Source: Alistipes sp. CHKCI003 (GTDB taxonomy: Bacteria; Bacteroidota; Bacteroidia; Bacteroidales; Rikenellaceae). From it: a stretch of 34,828 nucleotides of DNA. A model generated the notes under the pieces. That model saw only the letters and a program-made list of their open reading frames with translations. It was not told where the DNA came from and did no database searches. The stretch spans positions 1 to 34,828 of the forward strand of contig NZ_FCNT01000004.1 in assembly GCF_900021155.1 (NCBI RefSeq). Reading direction: 5' to 3'. The position numbers and the translations under genes were made by a program. Below are positions 33,792 to 34,828 of this stretch, in pieces. Position 1 is the stretch's first letter, and the number at the start of each line of letters is the position of its first letter.

Positions 33792-34283
33792 ATGACCGGA
33801 ATTTTTTACGGGAGCACGACCGGCACCACAGAGGCCGTCGCCCAAGACATTGCAAGACATCTCGACATTCCCGCTGCCGACGTACACAACGTGGCCACGG
33901 CTTCGGCGGACGAAACCGATCCTTACGACCTGCTGCTGCTGGGGTCTTCGACGTGGGGCTGCGGCGATTTGCAGGACGACTGGTACGGGTTTCTCGAAGC
34001 CCTGAAAGCCAAGGATTTGAGCGGCAAGACGGTGGCCTTGTTCGGCTGCGGCGACAGCGGCTCCTATCCCGATACGTTCTGCGACGCCGTGGGGCTGATC
34101 TACGAAGGTTTGCAAGGCACGGGCTGCACGTTCGTGGGCTCCTATGTACCCGAAGGTTACGACGTAACCGATTCGCTGGTTTGCAGCGACGGCCGGTTCG
34201 TCGGACTGGCGCTCGACGAGAGCGACGCCTCCCGAACGGACGAACGGGTGGCCGCATGGTGCGAATCCCTTAAAAACCGTTGA
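33792..34283 (+). CDS. fldA: flavodoxin
   Basis: A 163-residue FMN electron carrier. The phosphate-binding loop is at the N-terminus (GIFYGSTTGTTEAVAQDIA). The isoalloxazine loops are near LLLGSSTWGCGDLQDDWYGF (Trp) and VALFGCGDSGSYPDTFCDA. Length fits long-chain flavodoxins. The ATG start follows an A-rich leader. It forms a two-gene operon with the DUF2023 gene two bases downstream. It could be an electron donor for the NuoEFG-less complex I; this is inference. Confidence 0.95.
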   Translation: MTGIFYGSTTGTTEAVAQDIARHLDIPAADVHNVATASADETDPYDLLLLGSSTWGCGDLQDDWYGFLEALKAKDLSGKTVALFGCGDSGSYPDTFCDAVGLIYEGLQGTGCTFVGSYVPEGYDVTDSLVCSDGRFVGLALDESDASRTDERVAAWCESLKNR

Positions 34284-34285
34284 CC

Positions 34286-34642
34286 ATGAGCGCCGAAGAT
34301 TTCAACCGATACGATTCGATGAAGCTCTTCATGCACCACATCTACGAGTTTCAGAAAGGGGTGCGCAGTCTGGTGCTCTGCACGATGTGCCGCACCTGCG
34401 CCGCGCTGGTCTGCGAACGGCTCGACCGGTTGGGAATCGCTCATCTGATCCGGCCCGTTACGGAGAACAAGGTGAATCTCTATTTCGGCGAGCGTGCGTG
34501 TCTTGAGACTGTGCGGGCTTTCGGCCGCAAACCGCTCAACGAACTAACGCCCGAGGAGGATTTCATGCTCGGCGCCATGCTCGGATACGACATCACCCTT
34601 CAGTGCGAACGCTTCTGCAAGCGCAAGGGGCGGCCCGCCTGA
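34286..34642 (+). CDS. DUF2023 family protein
   Basis: A 118-residue cytosolic protein starting at the ATG two bases after the flavodoxin stop; an upstream TTG is less likely. Features: YEFQKGVRSLVLCTMCRTCA with a CxxCxxC-like cluster, then ENKVNLYFGERACLETVRAF and ERFCKRKGRP. DUF2023 proteins regularly follow flavodoxin genes in Bacteroidetes; the function is unknown, perhaps a flavodoxin-associated partner. Confidence 0.85.
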   Translation: MSAEDFNRYDSMKLFMHHIYEFQKGVRSLVLCTMCRTCAALVCERLDRLGIAHLIRPVTENKVNLYFGERACLETVRAFGRKPLNELTPEEDFMLGAMLGYDITLQCERFCKRKGRPA

Positions 34643-34766
34643 GACGACGGAATCCGGAGCGGGGCGGACGGCTGCCGGGGTAGTAGTGCGGTTTTTCCTG
34701 AAGGCGGTCCGACGGCGCTCATCCCGTCGTCCCGTGATGCCGTTCGACGTCTCTCCGAATGAGGGT

Positions 34767-34811
34767 CATCCCTGCCGGAACTTGTTCCGGCAGGGATGAT
34801 TGCGTTTTTTT
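34767..34811 (+). terminator. intrinsic terminator after the flavodoxin operon
   Basis: A perfect 14-bp stem (34767-34780 with 34785-34798), CTTG loop, then six bases and a T7 run that continues directly into G9. It shares an 11-bp inner stem with the nuo terminator. Confidence 0.75.
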
Positions 34812-34821
34812 GGGGGGGGGC
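34805..34821 (-). repeat. GC9A7 tract, copy 3 (inverted)
   Basis: On the plus strand T7G9C, the exact reverse complement of the tracts at 3699 and 11693. Here the T7 doubles as the terminator T run, so the context differs from the two copies placed upstream of start codons. Confidence 0.8.
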
Positions 34822-34828
34822 TGCGGAT

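Overview
The window looks like a chromosomal piece of a GC-rich gut Bacteroidales, most likely Alistipes (Rikenellaceae). This is inferred from several things seen here: promoters of the Bacteroidetes TTG / TAnnTTTG type, GLPGLI-family and SusC-like outer-membrane proteins, a complex I operon without nuoEFG, a bile-salt-hydrolase-like protein, a flavodoxin + DUF2023 pair, and GG-Bacteroidales precursor peptides. The species cannot be fixed from sequence reading alone.

Layout. (1) 95-3182: housekeeping genes, namely an EamA/DMT exporter (-), a secreted choloylglycine-hydrolase-family enzyme (+) and phosphoglycerate mutase gpmA (-). (2) 3700-5720: a lower-GC stretch of decayed genes, including a frameshifted radical SAM peptide maturase of the GG-Bacteroidales type. 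(3) 5753-18094: the accessory centrepiece. A lipoprotein with two DTG aspartyl-protease motifs and a PDZ-like tail is followed by four tandem cassettes. Each cassette has a ~200-bp conserved leader repeat, a small double-glycine precursor gene, an intercistronic hairpin and a periplasmic or envelope partner gene (GLPGLI, TlpA-like thioredoxin, GLPGLI + TonB-like receptor, GLPGLI + C39 peptidase ABC exporter). (4) 18269-19477: a broken MORN/YwqK-like gene and a small putative secreted Cys-containing protein. (5) 19571-29326: ten genes nuoA-B-CD-H-I-J-K-L-M-N of respiratory complex I, tightly packed. (6) 29979-33123 (-): an ArsR-controlled operon (ArsR, ArsF-like lipoprotein, ArsG/CcdA-like membrane protein, small CxxC redox protein, DUF318-type permease). 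(7) 33183-34642: a truncated epimerase, then flavodoxin and DUF2023.

How region 3 may work (inference). The C39 exporter would cut the conserved leaders after GG and export the cores. Three of the four cores share one plan: about 46-50 residues, exactly two cysteines (one 3-5 residues after GG, one at or near the C-terminus), and a strand-strand-helix-strand pattern. This suggests a disulfide-closed mini-protein more than a thioether RiPP, which would fit the TlpA-like thioredoxin in the cluster and the decayed radical SAM gene. The GLPGLI proteins, the TonB-like barrel and the two-DTG protease would be envelope partners, processors or receptors. The four leader repeats, the four unrelated hairpins at the same place, and an exact GC9A7 17-mer found three times in the window are the structural signals I consider most worth testing.
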